DNA from: Seminavis robusta
Lineage: Eukaryota > Bacillariophyta > Bacillariophyceae > Naviculales > Naviculaceae
NCBI GenBank assembly: GCA_903772945.1
Contig: CAICTM010000126.1
Location: 1 to 64,000 of the forward strand
Direction of reading: 5' to 3'
DNA: 64,000 bases
The notes under the pieces are model-generated. The model was given only the letters and a program-made list of their open reading frames with translations, was not told the DNA's origin and made no database searches. Below are positions 21,262 through 32,685 of the stretch, piece by piece (within the stretch, counting starts at the first letter, position 1; each line of letters begins with the position of its first letter). A program made the position numbers and the translations under genes.

Positions 21262-24200
21262 CCTGAAAATCTCTGGGCAAAGGCAGCCGTCAACTAACTT
21301 CAGCACCAAACAGATATCGACCCTTGATGAAAGGGAGGATCAGTGGCAAACGCCCTTGACAACTGCTCCTATCTCAGCAGTATTGGTTGTTGCTCTGCAC
21401 GGGTCTTGTAGAGATGATCAGGATCTTTCTTTTTTAACGATAACGAGGATCGTGGGGTGGAAATTGCCACATGGTTGTCGTCGGGAGTTGTCTATTGGCT
21501 GGAGTTCTTTCTCTGGTTTGAACAGCGAAGATCGGCCCTCTGACTGACGTCTGACAATCCCGTGTCCCGTGCGTCGAAACAAGTCCGTTTAATTTTAAAA
21601 CACGAGATCCATAACTCTACCCTTAAATAATTTCGCTATTTTGGCGGAAAAGCGCACTTCCACACCAGCGACAATGGTAGGGGTAACCACATAAGCCGTT
21701 CCGATCGCTTCTAACACCTCTAAAACCAACGTAGAGCACTTGGTTTGGTGCTCAAAGGTTGTCTGGATCATGCTGGAGCCCATCGGCGAGAGGAGGTTGT
21801 CCATGGCCATTGCCACCACCTGCCACCACTCGACGGCTCGTCGGCAGCGTGGAAGCCGCAACAACACAGCGAAGCGAAAGCCATGGCAAAGGGAAGGACC
21901 GATCGACCGCTACTCTAGTACAACAACGACAACATCGGCTACCGCTGCCGCTACCGCTACTGCAAGCGGCACAAGCTGCTGCGGAGTTGGGATTTTCGAG
22001 GGAAGACAACAAGAGTGTCGAAGGAAGGAAGGAAGGAACGAGCGAACGAACGACGAAGCAACAGCTACCGCTGTTACCGCTGCTACAAGGTAAAACAAGA
22101 AGAGGATTGGCTACCGCTACTACTACAGTCTATCGTAGCGGGCTGCATCCGCCAGCAAAGCTGTTGCTTCCGCAAGACAACAAGACCGCTACCGCCGCCA
22201 CCGAAACAACAAAAATCTGCTACTGCTGCCGCTTGCACTCTCTCCAGAACTTGACCTACGCGGCCTACGCCAACATGCTACTGTTAAACAACAAGGCAGC
22301 AACTGCGAAAGAGTGACAAGCGAGGCCAAAGCGTATCGGAGCGACAGGAAAGGCGCAGTATACGGTACCGGAGCAGCCACTACAGTCAACAACACAACGA
22401 CCAAAGCAACCGAACAAGTCGACAGCAACTAAATCGACAGCAACAGCGACCGCTACTACTGATACTACAACAACAATCCATTGGTCGTCAACAGAAGGCG
22501 GATTTTGCGAGTTTCAACTACTCCGTACGTATCGGTACAGTAGCCTCGGTGGCTGGACTATGGATACCGCCAAAGCTACCGTAGTTCGGCTCCTACATAC
22601 GTAGTTTGAAGAGGCTGACTTCTCTGTAGTGCTAGTTACTATTGCCATCAACAAGCGAAATTGACCTGCTTCCGGTGCAACAGCTTGAAACGCCTTCCAC
22701 GAAACAAGAAAACAAACCTCGACCATGGCGCTCCCAGCGACGGCAACTCAGATTTTCATGTGAACCAACATTGTGGGGGCCCACCATACATGTAATAGAA
22801 TTGATATATAGTCTCCAATGGGTTACCCCTACCTATTTTAATGGCTTGGTTTGGTGACTTTCCACCAATTCTAGAGCAAAATCTAAGGGTACACTCATGG
22901 ATCTCGTGTTAAACAGCAGAGCCGGGAAAACTATACTTTGTACCAGGCGACAAATCACACCACAATTCAAAGTTGATGCAAGTAGCTACATGTACCTATG
23001 CAAAGCTATTGGTATCTAGTACAAAGTCATTCTATTAGTCTATTCAATCAGTTTTTATTCAATCTTATTTGAGTGTTTGTAGTTGATTTTTCTTCCAATG
23101 AAAATTAAAAGCAGAGAACGAACCATCAAAACGCTTTGGTATGATCACAGCACCTGCTCAAACGCCTGGGGATTGATTCTACATGTATTTTGGTGGCGCT
23201 TTGTAGGAATATCCAACTTTCATCTCAAAAAACAGCGGCAGCTCCGCGGAGTTTAGTGCTTGGGAGATCTCGAAGGTTGCTGTCAGAGCCCTCTACTAGG
23301 GTAGCAGCAAGGGCTGTCACGAATACCACAGAGCAAGCGAAGGAGGAAAGCAAAATAGAGGATGAAGACATTGTCATTGTTTCTGGAAGGAGTAGTGCAA
23401 CTAAAAGCTCATTAGTTTTGTGAGCGAGAAGGGCTGTCTAGATTCAGCTGTTGGTCTTCCAAGTGTGTTCGATGCCGCGCTTCGTTTCCTGAATACATGC
23501 TAGTATGCATCTAGCTAGCTAGTACAGTTCTTGCTCTTGCGATGTTGTCGTTTCAAGCAAGATGGCCCGAGCTCGACTCCCATCCAAAACCCCACCCCTA
23601 AACCAAGCATTACTGTCCGTGGCGGTCGCTTCAGGTTCAGCTCAGAAGGTCCTTTGTTGACGATGTTGGAAACGTATACTGGGCATTATCCTACAAGCCA
23701 GTACTTACTAGTAGCCAGGCTTCAGGAGACATTGCTTGCTTGCCTGAGATGGGCTGGTAGACTAACTCTTCTGGGAATCGGGAATCGGAATAACTTGACC
23801 GTTCTTCAAACAAGACGAAAGATGCGAGTTGGAATCAATGGCTGCTACCCAAGTACAGTACCTGATACCTATTTGAATTTCATGCTTTCAATCATGCTAT
23901 GCATGAAGGATGAATGCTAATCCTGCGTCAACGGACCAACAATACAAAAGCCATGTGTGCGTGTCGCGATCTTGTAGACCTTATAATGCGTCGAATTACA
24001 TGAATCATCCGAAGGAGCTAGAACTACGAATGGAAGAGTCAATCTCATGCTTTCCAATACTGAAGGTTTGTCAACCAAGAAGAAAGCACTCATGTAGCCT
24101 TCCAGTGCACGTAAAAAGAAAACTTGCAGCACCACGGTTAAGCATCTTGACTTTTTCCAGAAATCTCACTGTCCCATTTGAGATTTTCAATTTGGGCCTG

Positions 24201-24288
24201 GATCATGTTCATCTCGGTCCGTCTCTCTTCCTATCGAAGCTGTGCCGGCACCGGTAGCACGAGCCGATAGATTCGATTCGATTCCTTT
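21262..24288. other. Large intergenic region with low-complexity tract
   Basis: The part at 21790-22480 is built of short words (CTACCGCTA, ACAACAAC, GAAGGAAGGAAG). It gives long but compositionally biased frames on both strands, and I regard none as a gene. A plus frame at 23190-23423 and others to 24257 have no recognisable content. The right end holds the 3' flank of the next minus-strand gene. Confidence 0.5.
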
Positions 24289-24993
24289 TTATTCTGCTTT
24301 TGGGTGTTGATTGTCGGGTGCCTCCTGAGCGGAAGAAGTTTCTCTTGATACCCAATAGCGCTTTGCCAACAATTGGGATTCTTCTTGTATTGTCATATTT
24401 CGTCGGGAAACGACTTCTGGATGATCCTCATCGACTCGTTCTTCCACACCCAGAAACTTGTCGAGGGTCTTTCGTTTGCTCTGGGCCCATCGACGAGACG
24501 CGACAACACCTTCCTCAAGGCTTTTCCAGTCACCAATGAAAAATACGGCTGTGCGAAAAGAAGGGTTCGATAGACAAGAAGCATAACCATGAGGAAGGCA
24601 TAAAAAAGTCGCACGAAATGGCTACCGGTACGGTAGCCAACAATCCATGATCATCCAATTTGTCGTACCAGCACCAAACATTCCAAAGGATCCGACACTG
24701 ACTAATGTTGCTACTTTCAGGGCCCTACCAGCCACAGAAAATCCCACAGCTCTCTTGACGCTGATATCTGCATCCTTTAGGTCGGCCATTGTAATGTTGC
24801 TCCTTTGAGCAACCTTTCCAACCAGGGTATCCAAAGGGCTGTGGTGGTACAGGTGGTAGGCTCTCATGTAAAATGGCAGGGAAACGCCAAACAAAACGTA
24901 GCTTGGAGGGATGTTCATATTACTAGGAGGAGCTTGCTTCATACTTGCGTCGCCCAAGCGGGAGGGATTGGTAGCATCATCTTGGTTGCTCAT
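24289..24993 (-). CDS. Small membrane protein, weakly TMEM242-like (2 exons)
   Basis: Two exons, 24669-24993 and 24289-24548, are joined across a 120-bp intron (GTACGA to CACAG, phase 1) to give 194 aa from ATG 24993. The join restores a continuous second membrane helix (SVGSFGMFGA then AVFFIGDWKSLEEGV). The order is: an acidic N-terminus, a first hydrophobic segment (PPSYVLFGVSLPFYM), a soluble loop, a second helix and a charged tail (KRKTLDKFLGVEERVDEDHPEV). The layout of two helices around a loop, with ALKVATL and W-K-S-L, recalls TMEM242, a mitochondrial inner-membrane assembly factor. The similarity is weak and from memory, so treat the function as unknown. Confidence 0.6.
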
Positions 24994-25957
24994 GTTTCCG
25001 TCAAGTGAGAGGTTGTGCTGCTCCCTCCGAGGACGAGAAAACAAAAATGAGGAAAGGAGACCGCGACTCGATTGAGTCACTCATGTATGTGCATTCAGTC
25101 CCGCTATCCCTTCCCGAATGTTTTTGGGTCCCGGCGCGCCGGAGTCGGCCAAAGCAATGGCGCAAAGAAAATCTTGCATAAATGGGGAGGAACTGGCCAC
25201 AGCCGGCCAGCAGTTGCTCAGAAGATTTCCGAGATGCTTTGGCCTGGCTGCTACATGTACTACACAGTGAAGCTCCTTGCCTTTGGCTGCAAGAAAGGAG
25301 CAAAATGTGCCTCCCGTTCGTTTATCTACTATCTGGTAGTTTTGCGCTGGTTGGCCCATCTAGCTAGCTAGCTAGCTACAGTGGCAAGCAGTGCCAGTCA
25401 AGTAGTTTTTGCTGCTCGGGAGCTCTGCAGTCCTCACTGTGCATGTCAGCAAATGCAGCTCATCAGGACGGAAACAAGGCTCAGCAAAGGATCAATTTGG
25501 GGAGGAACCAGTTCTTGTCCAGCATTCCGCCAACATGGAGCTGTGTACTTTACAACAACTCCTTCCCAGTGCGTGAGATAGATTCCCGTTGCTGTTTCAA
25601 CCAGCTACTACTAGCTAGAAACAATCCAAGATTGAAGTAAAGCAGGCGCAAGGCAGACAGGATCAGCATCGAAAGCGAGCTAAAGCGTCATGCCCACGTT
25701 GATTGAAAGCAGCCCACGTTGTACAACACAGCCCAATAATAACTGGGCCATTGCTTGCTGCTATTGCAGGCAGTAAGCTAGAGCCTACTTACGTAAACGG
25801 CACACGACAAGAAAGTGGAACGATGTACTCGTGAAGATAGACAATCGATAATCGATAAACGATAAGAAAGGAGAGCAACACGTTACACAATGTCATACAT
25901 TAGCCGAAGAGCCAGCTAGCTAGCTAGCTCTAGCAGCTCAACTAAAGGCATGCAGAC
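24994..25957. other. Intergenic region
   Basis: No supportable gene lies here. The region is notable for runs of GCTAGCTAGCTAGCTA at 25361-25377 and again near 25913-25930, just left of the hAT terminal repeat. Short minus frames at 25001-25359 overlap the 5' flank of the preceding gene. Confidence 0.5.
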
Positions 25958-26179
25958 TAGAGGATGGAACCGCAACGTTTTTTAGCGTAGCGTTTTTAGC
26001 GTTTTAGCGTAGCGTTTTATACGCTACGCTAGCCCCAAGCGTTTGCGTTTTTTAGCGTGTTTGTGTAGTAGTGTATAAAAACAGCGTTTTTAGCGTTTTA
26101 TAGCGTTTTATAGCGTTTTATCTCTGTTTTTAACGTTTTTCAATGAAGATGCCACTTACAACCTTGTATAACTTACTTC

Positions 26180-27165
26180 ACCAACTCTTTATACATATAT
26201 ATGAACTTTCTGGACGTGGTACTGGTGCCGGTGCTGTTGGTATGGTTCTATAGCACATCGGGCCTGAAAATGACATGTTTGGATGCAAAATGAGGTCAGA
26301 TATGCTACTTTGGGTTATCTGGAAGGATGTGCTGCAGTGACCAAACATGAACTAACTCCTTATACATATATATGAACTTTCTGGACGGTGGTACTGGTGC
26401 CGGTGCGTGTTGGTATGGTTCTATAGCACAATCGGGCCTGAAAATGACATGTTTGGATGCAAAATGAGGTCAGATATCATAGCATATGTAGCCCACCAAC
26501 GGGTAACGACATCATCAATCAAACCTTTGGGAGGGCCTTCGCAGGAATCACTTTGTGCTTGATGCTTCTTGAGTTTTTCCAAAAACATGTCATTTTCAGG
26601 CCGATGGTGCTATAGAACCATACCAACAGCACCGGCACCAGTACCACCGTCCAGAAAGTTCATATAATATGTATAAGGAGTTAGTTCATGTTTGGTCACT
26701 GCAGCACATCCTTCCAGATAACCCAAAGTAGCATATCTGACCTCATTTTGCATCCAAACATGTCATTTTCAGGCCCGATGGTGCTATAGAACCATACCAA
26801 CACGCACCGGCACCAGTACCACGTCCAGAAAGTTATATATATGTATAAGGAGTAGTTCATGTTTGGTCACTGCAGCACATCCTTCCAGATAACCCAAAGT
26901 AGCATATCTGACCTCATTTTGCATCCAAACATGTCATTTTCAGGCCCGATGGTGCTATAAACCATACCAACACGCACGGCACCAGTACCACCGTCCAGAA
27001 AGTTCATATATATGTATAAGGAGTTAGTTCATTTTTGGTCACTGCAGCACATCCTTCCAGATACCCAAAGTAGCATATCTGATCTATTTTGCATCCAAAC
27101 ATGTCATTTTCAGGCCCGATAGTGCTATAGAACAATACCAACACGCACGGCACCAATCAGTCTCT
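26180..27165. repeat. 170-bp repeat family, copies in both orientations
   Basis: A unit of about 170 bp contains the words ACATGTCATTTTCAGGCC, CCATACCAACACGCAC and GGTCACTGCAGCACATCC. About one and a half copies run in plus orientation (26180-26490). After a 100-bp unique spacer, about three and a half copies run in the opposite orientation, with starts near 26585, 26759, 26930 and 27100. One more plus copy lies at about 27875-28040. Copies differ by small indels and scattered substitutions. It behaves like a satellite or expanded subterminal repeat of the hAT element. Confidence 0.85.
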
Positions 27166-27190
27166 NNNNNNNNNNNNNNNNNNNNNNNNN
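27166..27190. other. Assembly gap (25 N)
   Basis: A run of 25 undetermined bases directly follows the truncated last copy of the 170-bp repeat. It is a scaffold gap of unknown true size, so the structure of the hAT element across this point is not established. Confidence 1.
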
Positions 27191-27874
27191 GCTTAAGCGT
27201 CAAAAGTGGTGGGATCAAGAAGCTTCCACCGGAGCAAGGAAGAAGCATCAAGAGTTGATGACAACAAGATGGATCGCTGATTCTATGAGTCCTTTCAAGA
27301 CTGTTGAAACAGACTCATTCCGTGATATGATTCAGTCGTACGATTTGACTGCCAAGCCTATGTCCAACAAGAAAGTCAAAAGCATCAGGATCAACTTGGA
27401 AGATGCAATGAGAGATGCTGCCATTGAAACTATGACGGGTCTTTCTGTGAACTTTACTCTTGATCACTGGACTTCGAAGCGCAATGAGAACTACACTGGT
27501 GTTACTGCTCACTTCATTGACAATGATTTTAAGTTGCACAATGTCGACCTCGCATCTTCTTGCATGAGGGTGGTACTACAGCAGAAGAGCTTGAGAAGTC
27601 GTTCCTTGAGTTGAGCATTGAAAAGCTCAATCTTGGTGTAGCTAAGGTATTTGCCGGTACCACTGATACGACTGGAAACAGCCTTGGAATGAAGTGGGAA
27701 AGAAACCAGAACATTGCTCATGTCTACTGCACGGATCATGTGCTTCAGCTCACTTGCAAGCTCTGCTACAATGACAAAACAAAAAAGCTGTGGATGCTTT
27801 TGGTGAAGAATTTGTTGGTTGTGTCAACAAGGCTAGGGCTATTGTGAAATTCGTCAACAATTCTAGTCAAGCTG
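27191..27874 (+). pseudogene. hAT transposase, central part
   Basis: The frame 27255-27614 encodes MTGLSVNFTLDHWTSKRNENYTGV (in two short motifs, FTLDHWTS and NENYTGVTAHFID), the start of the hAT RNase H-like catalytic core. Coding then continues in a second frame (27560-27847; TTAEELEKSFLE, DTTGNSLGM, HVYCTDHVLQL) and a third after about 27780 (AVDAFGEEFVGCVNKARAIVKFVNNS). At least two frameshifts therefore break it. It is cut at 27874 by a copy of the 170-bp repeat. Confidence 0.8.
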
Positions 27875-28337
27875 GATGCAAAATGAGGTCAGATATGCTA
27901 CTTTGGGTTATCTGGAAGGATGTGCTGCAGTGACCAAACATGAACTAACTCCTTATACATATAGATGAACTTTCTGGATGGTGGTACTAGTGCCAGTGCG
28001 TGTTGGTATGGTTCTATAGCACCATCGGGCCTGAAAACAACCTATAAGTATATAAGATTTAACAATGCTCACTTGAGCAAGCTAGCAGCGTAGTACATTA
28101 CTTCTGGCAGACAATGGAAGCAAAACATTACTCAATGATTACTAATTGTTTATATTCATTGGACTATTTTATTTATCAATTGTGGCCAAGGTCAGTAACC
28201 TATTGTTGAGCCTTCAAGTCGAGGATTCCCTTCTTTTAAACTTGCACAGTGGTATAGTCCTGACTTCCTATTCTCCTCATTTCTGCTATCATCCATGAAA
28301 TCATCATCTGTAGTATTTGTCAGCCTCCTCAACTGCT

Positions 28338-29064
28338 TCACTCCTCATTGTCCTCATTGTCAGCCTTTTCGACGGCTTCTTTGTAATCAATACGATCCTG
28401 CCAATTCTTCCAATTCTTAGCAACAAACAGAGTCTTTCCGGCCATTTCTGGATTCAAGGTAGTGCGCTTGTTGGAGATGAGTCTGGAAGCAGCACTGAAA
28501 ATCCTTTCAGAGGGTGCAGATGTGGCCTGCACAGAAAGGTAAATCTTGGCCAAAGATGCTAGGATAGGATAGAGAGATTGATTCTTCTTCCGCCAGCCAA
28601 GTGGATCATTGTAGGTCTTGTCGTGCTTGCTCTTTCGAATTGGAAGTGAACTTGCTTCAATGTAACGCTTGAGCTCATCCTTGCATGTCTTCTCAATTGA
28701 ATCATCGCTCGCACTTGCTTGTTTGCCAACTTCCACAGCAGCAACTTGCTGCTCAAAAACTTCTAGAGGATCTTCATCATCGCTGCTGTTGTCTTCATCG
28801 TCGTCATTGGCTTGCTTTTCTTCTTCCATTTCAACATCATCACCAGCTGAAGCAGCACCACGACCAAGAGCATCGCGCTTTTCAATTTCTGACATCTTCA
28901 TGATTTCAAGAACTCTCTCACGAATTGCTACCTTGGATCCCTCATCAGGAATAGAAATCAGAGACTTGAATCTTGGATCAAGTAAAGTGACAATAAGGAG
29001 AGCAGGATGGATTCCAGTTTGCCTATTGCGTTCACCACGTTGAACTTCAGAATTGAAGACGGGT
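28338..29064 (-). pseudogene. hAT transposase, C-terminal part with dimerisation domain
   Basis: This is a continuous minus-strand frame. It opens with TGIHPALLIVTLLDPRFKSL near 29010-28950, has an acidic linker (EEEKQANDDDEDNSSDDED), then the hAT C-terminal dimerisation motif SLYPILASLAKIYLSVQATS, SERIFSAASRLI and TLNPEMAGKTLFV. LLDPRFK and the SER-FSAA block are textbook hAT signatures. The segment is intact as a frame but faces the plus-strand central part, so no complete transposase can be read from this copy. Confidence 0.85.
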
Positions 29065-29271
29065 AATAGTCTGATTGCACTCTATTGTAGTGCACCAATA
29101 CTGTAAAAAACGCTAACAGAAACGCTAACAAAAACGCTAATAAAACGCTAACAAAAACGCTGAGCTCATAGTAATAAAAAACGCTAAAAAACGCATAATA
29201 GCAATCGCTAAGGGGACCTGTTAGCGTTTAAACGCTACGCTTGACCCTAGCGTTTGCGGTTCCATCCTCTA

Positions 29272-30386
29272 ACTTCTTGGTCTTCTCAGGAAAATCGACT
29301 TTTAGACCTGAGTGAGCTGTCATTACATTTCGGGATTCCTATGCAGAGTCAGATTCTCAAAGACCGTTCCTTTGACTTTCCTCTAAGACTTCAAACGGCT
29401 CATGTCTCTGACCCATGCATAAGTTCTCTAGTTACTGACCACCAATCTCAAAAGCGGTCACAATTAAGGTCGTGGTGTTTCAGTGCCCCTGGACTTTCCA
29501 TGCTTTGCTGATTTGGTTGGCTGATCCTCGGCCATCATCTGACAGAAGCAGTCTCCATCCACACTTTCTGGCAACGGTAGTCTGGTAGTTGCGAATCCAA
29601 TGGCGTGTTGATGGCAAATAGCCGCGACAATGGCTGCTGATTGATTCGATTCCTTCCTACAGGCAACACCAAAGTAGTCTTTAGACTGTACGACTGTACA
29701 TCGTACGACTGTACCACCAGTCAAGAAAGGTACATGTACAAAGCACTATCTAAAGGTCTAACGGTAGCTCGTCCCGGTAGTACTGGTACCAGCAGCTAGG
29801 TTGCTCGGCCCAAGACCTGTTCAAAGGAAACATGATGATCGTATTGTCTGCACAGCTAAGAAAGGAGAGCGAAACTATCCTCAGAGACTAGCTAGTGCTA
29901 TGCATTTTTTGGTGGGGAGGCTACTATGCTGATCGTAATCATGCCTGGCTGCATACCACATAGACATACTTATTCCTCTGTCTTTGATAACGTTTTGTGG
30001 GTTGGTTCTAGTGTGGGTGGTACAGTAGCGAATCGTACGGTAGTTTTTGGGCATTGGCCGGGTCCGAACCCTGGCAGTGTATCTTGTCGTTCGGAAAGAC
30101 GCGTGCGTCGTATGGTAGCTATGAAAAACATTTGTGCAAGTGACGTGCTCGGCTACAACACGCAAGCTCCGCAATACGTTTCGTCTAGCTTTACTGCATG
30201 AGCTCTGTATGTCATACTTTCGACTTGCCTGGTGCCATCATTGCTTTGCCGGCTGTGTATGTTGCTTCCGGGTCATCCCGATTCAATTCGGAGGAAGTGG
30301 ACGCCAGGTCAGCAACTCCTCTGTATCCAGGACTCTCCCCACCGGCAGCATATCTACCGTAGCTAGGCTAGCTACTAGTGGCTGCA
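29272..30386. other. Intergenic region
   Basis: No gene is recognised here. Small frames on both strands (for example minus 29464-29724) have no domain similarity. The region lies between the hAT right terminus and the stop of the hydrolase gene. Confidence 0.5.
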
Positions 30387-31364
30387 CTAGTCGTTTAGAT
30401 CTAGAAATTCGAGGACGTTCTTTCTCCATTGCCGTGGTTGTTCCATGGGTGCAGCATGGCCACAGTCGGGCAAGACAGTTGGAGGATCCCATTGTAGCAT
30501 TTCACAAAGAGCCTCGACTTGAGCCACTGGTGCCATGGCCTGATCCATGCTTCCCACACAGGCACGACCATTAATTTTCCCCAAAGGAAATCGACTCGCC
30601 ATGGAGGTGGTAGACCACTCGTCGTCGTCATCTTTGGCATGACATTGCTCCAACAGAGCCAGCAATCCTTCCCGTGTATTTTGCTCGGCCACAAAGTCTA
30701 GAATGGTGTAAAAATAATCCGGATTGTCGGTCCAGTACTGGATCGTCTTGGACGAATAGGTGGTCAACAAGACGGACCACGCAAACGACCGTAGAGTGTC
30801 GCCATTCCGAACATGATCTTTCCACGATGCCACAGTCAAGTGCCCCAGTGGCGATCGATCGGCTGATACCCCCGTAATGTGCACCTTGCGAATCCGTTCG
30901 GGAAACAAAATACAAGTGGCAAGAGCAATCCGACCACCCAAGGAGAATCCCACAAGATCCACTCGTTGTTGGTGTCGTTGCGACTTGTCCAATATCTCGT
31001 CCAAAGTTTCCATTAGCATGTTGGCTTGCGCCGGCAACGAGACATCTTTGAAGGATTCAACCGATCTCTCCTTTGTTGGTGGAGGTCCTTGTCCTCGTGC
31101 TTCGTAGAGAAGTACATCCCTCGATTGCGACAAGGACGGAATTTGAGCTTCCCACGATGGAATGCTCTGAGCCATGCCGCCAATAATCACCATTGGAGGG
31201 AATGATGAGGGCTTGGAAGCGGGGGCGAACAGACAACGTTGTCCGGCTGCATATTGTATCGTTAGGGCACCGGAAAGATCGATCAGGAGAAACAATAATA
31301 ATAACGATGAACCACTGCAAATTAAGCTGCCAGGACGAAGAAGTAGCATCGAGATTGCTTGCAT
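30387..31364 (-). CDS. Alpha/beta-hydrolase fold protein
   Basis: This is a 325-aa single-exon protein from ATG 31364. Residues 17-36 are hydrophobic (LLLLFLLIDLSGA), which suggests a signal peptide or anchor. The hydrolase core starts near residue 57 (PPMVIIGGMAQSIPSWEAQ, oxyanion region). The nucleophile elbow is GFSLGG with Ser141. A candidate acid is Asp274 (GSMDQ) and the His is His303 in PDCGHAAP, so the triad is complete. VLLYEARGQG at about residue 84 and SFKDVSLPAQANMLMETLDEIL fit strands and helices of the esterase/lipase/thioesterase group. The substrate cannot be inferred. A Harbinger-like MITE sits 60 bases upstream of its start. Confidence 0.88.
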   Translation of the reverse strand: MQAISMLLLRPGSLICSGSSLLLLFLLIDLSGALTIQYAAGQRCLFAPASKPSSFPPMVIIGGMAQSIPSWEAQIPSLSQSRDVLLYEARGQGPPPTKERSVESFKDVSLPAQANMLMETLDEILDKSQRHQQRVDLVGFSLGGRIALATCILFPERIRKVHITGVSADRSPLGHLTVASWKDHVRNGDTLRSFAWSVLLTTYSSKTIQYWTDNPDYFYTILDFVAEQNTREGLLALLEQCHAKDDDDEWSTTSMASRFPLGKINGRACVGSMDQAMAPVAQVEALCEMLQWDPPTVLPDCGHAAPMEQPRQWRKNVLEFLDLND

Positions 31365-31425
31365 GGAAGCATTATTTGTTGATAGCTACTGGTGGCACTG
31401 GTGTGTGCGGTGCAGTGTGCCGTAA

Positions 31426-31810
31426 GAGCATCTTCTACCGTACCATCAGATTTGGTTTAGATTGGGTCATTTGAACACAATCTAAACCAAATTTGATCAT
31501 ATCTTGTTTCTATCATTGCTGTTTAGATTCCGTTTGGATCAAATTCAAACGAAAACGATATTTTTGTTTAGATCAAGCCAATCAAAACGAACAATTGCTC
31601 TCGTTTTGATTTTGTCATGACCCCATTAACCAGTGAAGATTTAAGAAAAATCGTCCTGAGAACATGTACCGAATGAGTCCAGTGAGTCAATCAAAACAAA
31701 AAATAGACAAAATGACTTGGGAAACTGATAGAGACTGCTTTTTCAGTGCCCTGTAAATATCAAAACGGAAAATGTTCATAGATATCTAAACGAGCGGTAG
31801 AAAATGCTCT
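31426..31810. mobile_element. PIF/Harbinger-like MITE, 385 bp, TAA target duplication
   Basis: The left terminus GAGCATCTTCTACCG (31426-31440) and the right terminus CGGTAGAAAATGCTC (31796-31810) are inverted repeats with one mismatch. Similarity extends inward to GTTTAGAT. Both ends are flanked by TAA (31423-31425 and 31811-31813), the 3-bp TWA duplication typical of PIF/Harbinger elements. The interior is AT-rich, non-coding, and contains a nested hairpin (GATTTGGTTTAGATTG against CAATCTAAACCAAAT). It lies just 5' of the hydrolase gene and could affect its promoter. Confidence 0.88.
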
Positions 31811-31813
31811 AAG

Positions 31814-32685
31814 AGCTGTTGTATTGTCATTTCGTGACGAAGTTCCAAAGGAGGAAAAGTGCGTCCCAACAAAATCTTAAGTCACGAGTTCTTCAACAGA
31901 GCAGGCTTAATAGCTGTTCTTAATTAAAATAGGAAGGGGGAGCAAGCGAAAAATGCTTTGAACTTTCCAAAGGGGAACGTATCAATAATTTTTATTCCCG
32001 AATTGGTGTGAAGGGCTTTGGTAAGAGTCTTGCTGTCATATTTTCATTTATGAGTCAAGTACTTTGAGTCAAGCACTCAGCAATCCGAACCGGAGCGGAA
32101 ATAAAGGATAAATTGTTGTTAATTCTGAGTTCGTAGAATCCCTAAACACTTGATAAGATGCTTGCAGGAAGCTTTCGTAAGAGTCTTGGTGCTATATTCA
32201 GGAAACAATACATGTAGTACTAGTACACCGTACACCGTACATGTGTATGTACCGTACATGTACCAGTACCGGTATGTACACGAGTACGGTGTGTACGTTG
32301 TACTGCACAGTGGTCTTTGTCAAGAAGTCTCATTTATTCCTTTTTTCGGACGTGGCACAGAGTGAGAGTCTGGCTCTTTTGGCACCGGTACAGCGGTACA
32401 GCGGTACAGGTAGTGGCACAGTACAAAAACCCGGTCGCTACGCTGAGTTTTTTTAGGAGACCACAACGATCACCGTTGGGTGAACTGGCGGCGCGCATTG
32501 CCATTGCAATCACACACTTTCGAGAGCAATAATGGGTGGCATTCGCGCACAATTCCAGAGCCTAGTCTACTATTGGTGCTAGTAGCAAGTATCTCTCTGT
32601 TGCCTGCCATTTTTCATTTTCCTTCCCTGGCCGACTCCCTCAGGCCTTCTCCCCACAACAACAGCAAGAAGACAAAAGCAAGAAG
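31814..32685. other. Intergenic region with GTAC-rich palindromes
   Basis: Between the MITE and the next gene no coding sequence is supported. The segment at 32205-32310 is almost entirely made of GTAC, CCGTAC and CATGTAC words and can fold on itself. The CGGTACAG unit is repeated at 32385-32410. Confidence 0.55.

Larger units (their letters stand above)
25958..29271. mobile_element. hAT-type DNA transposon, rearranged
   Basis: The 18-bp inverted termini are TAGAGGATGGAACCGCAA at 25958-25975 and its exact reverse complement at 29254-29271. Both ends are followed by dense subterminal repeats of AGCGTTTT/AAAACGCT (about 25975-26130 and 29100-29250), as is usual in hAT elements. Inside are fragments of an hAT transposase, but the middle part is on the plus strand and the C-terminal part on the minus strand. 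They are separated by copies of a 170-bp repeat and an assembly gap. I could not find an 8-bp target duplication next to the termini. The element is defective. The opposed halves may reflect an internal inversion, a second element inserted head to head, or misassembly at the gap. Confidence 0.8.

Noticed and set aside
21759-22316. 185-aa plus-strand frame
   Set aside because: The tract consists of short repeated words and gives equally long frames on both strands. The product is Ala/Leu/Pro/Gln/Thr-rich without any domain.
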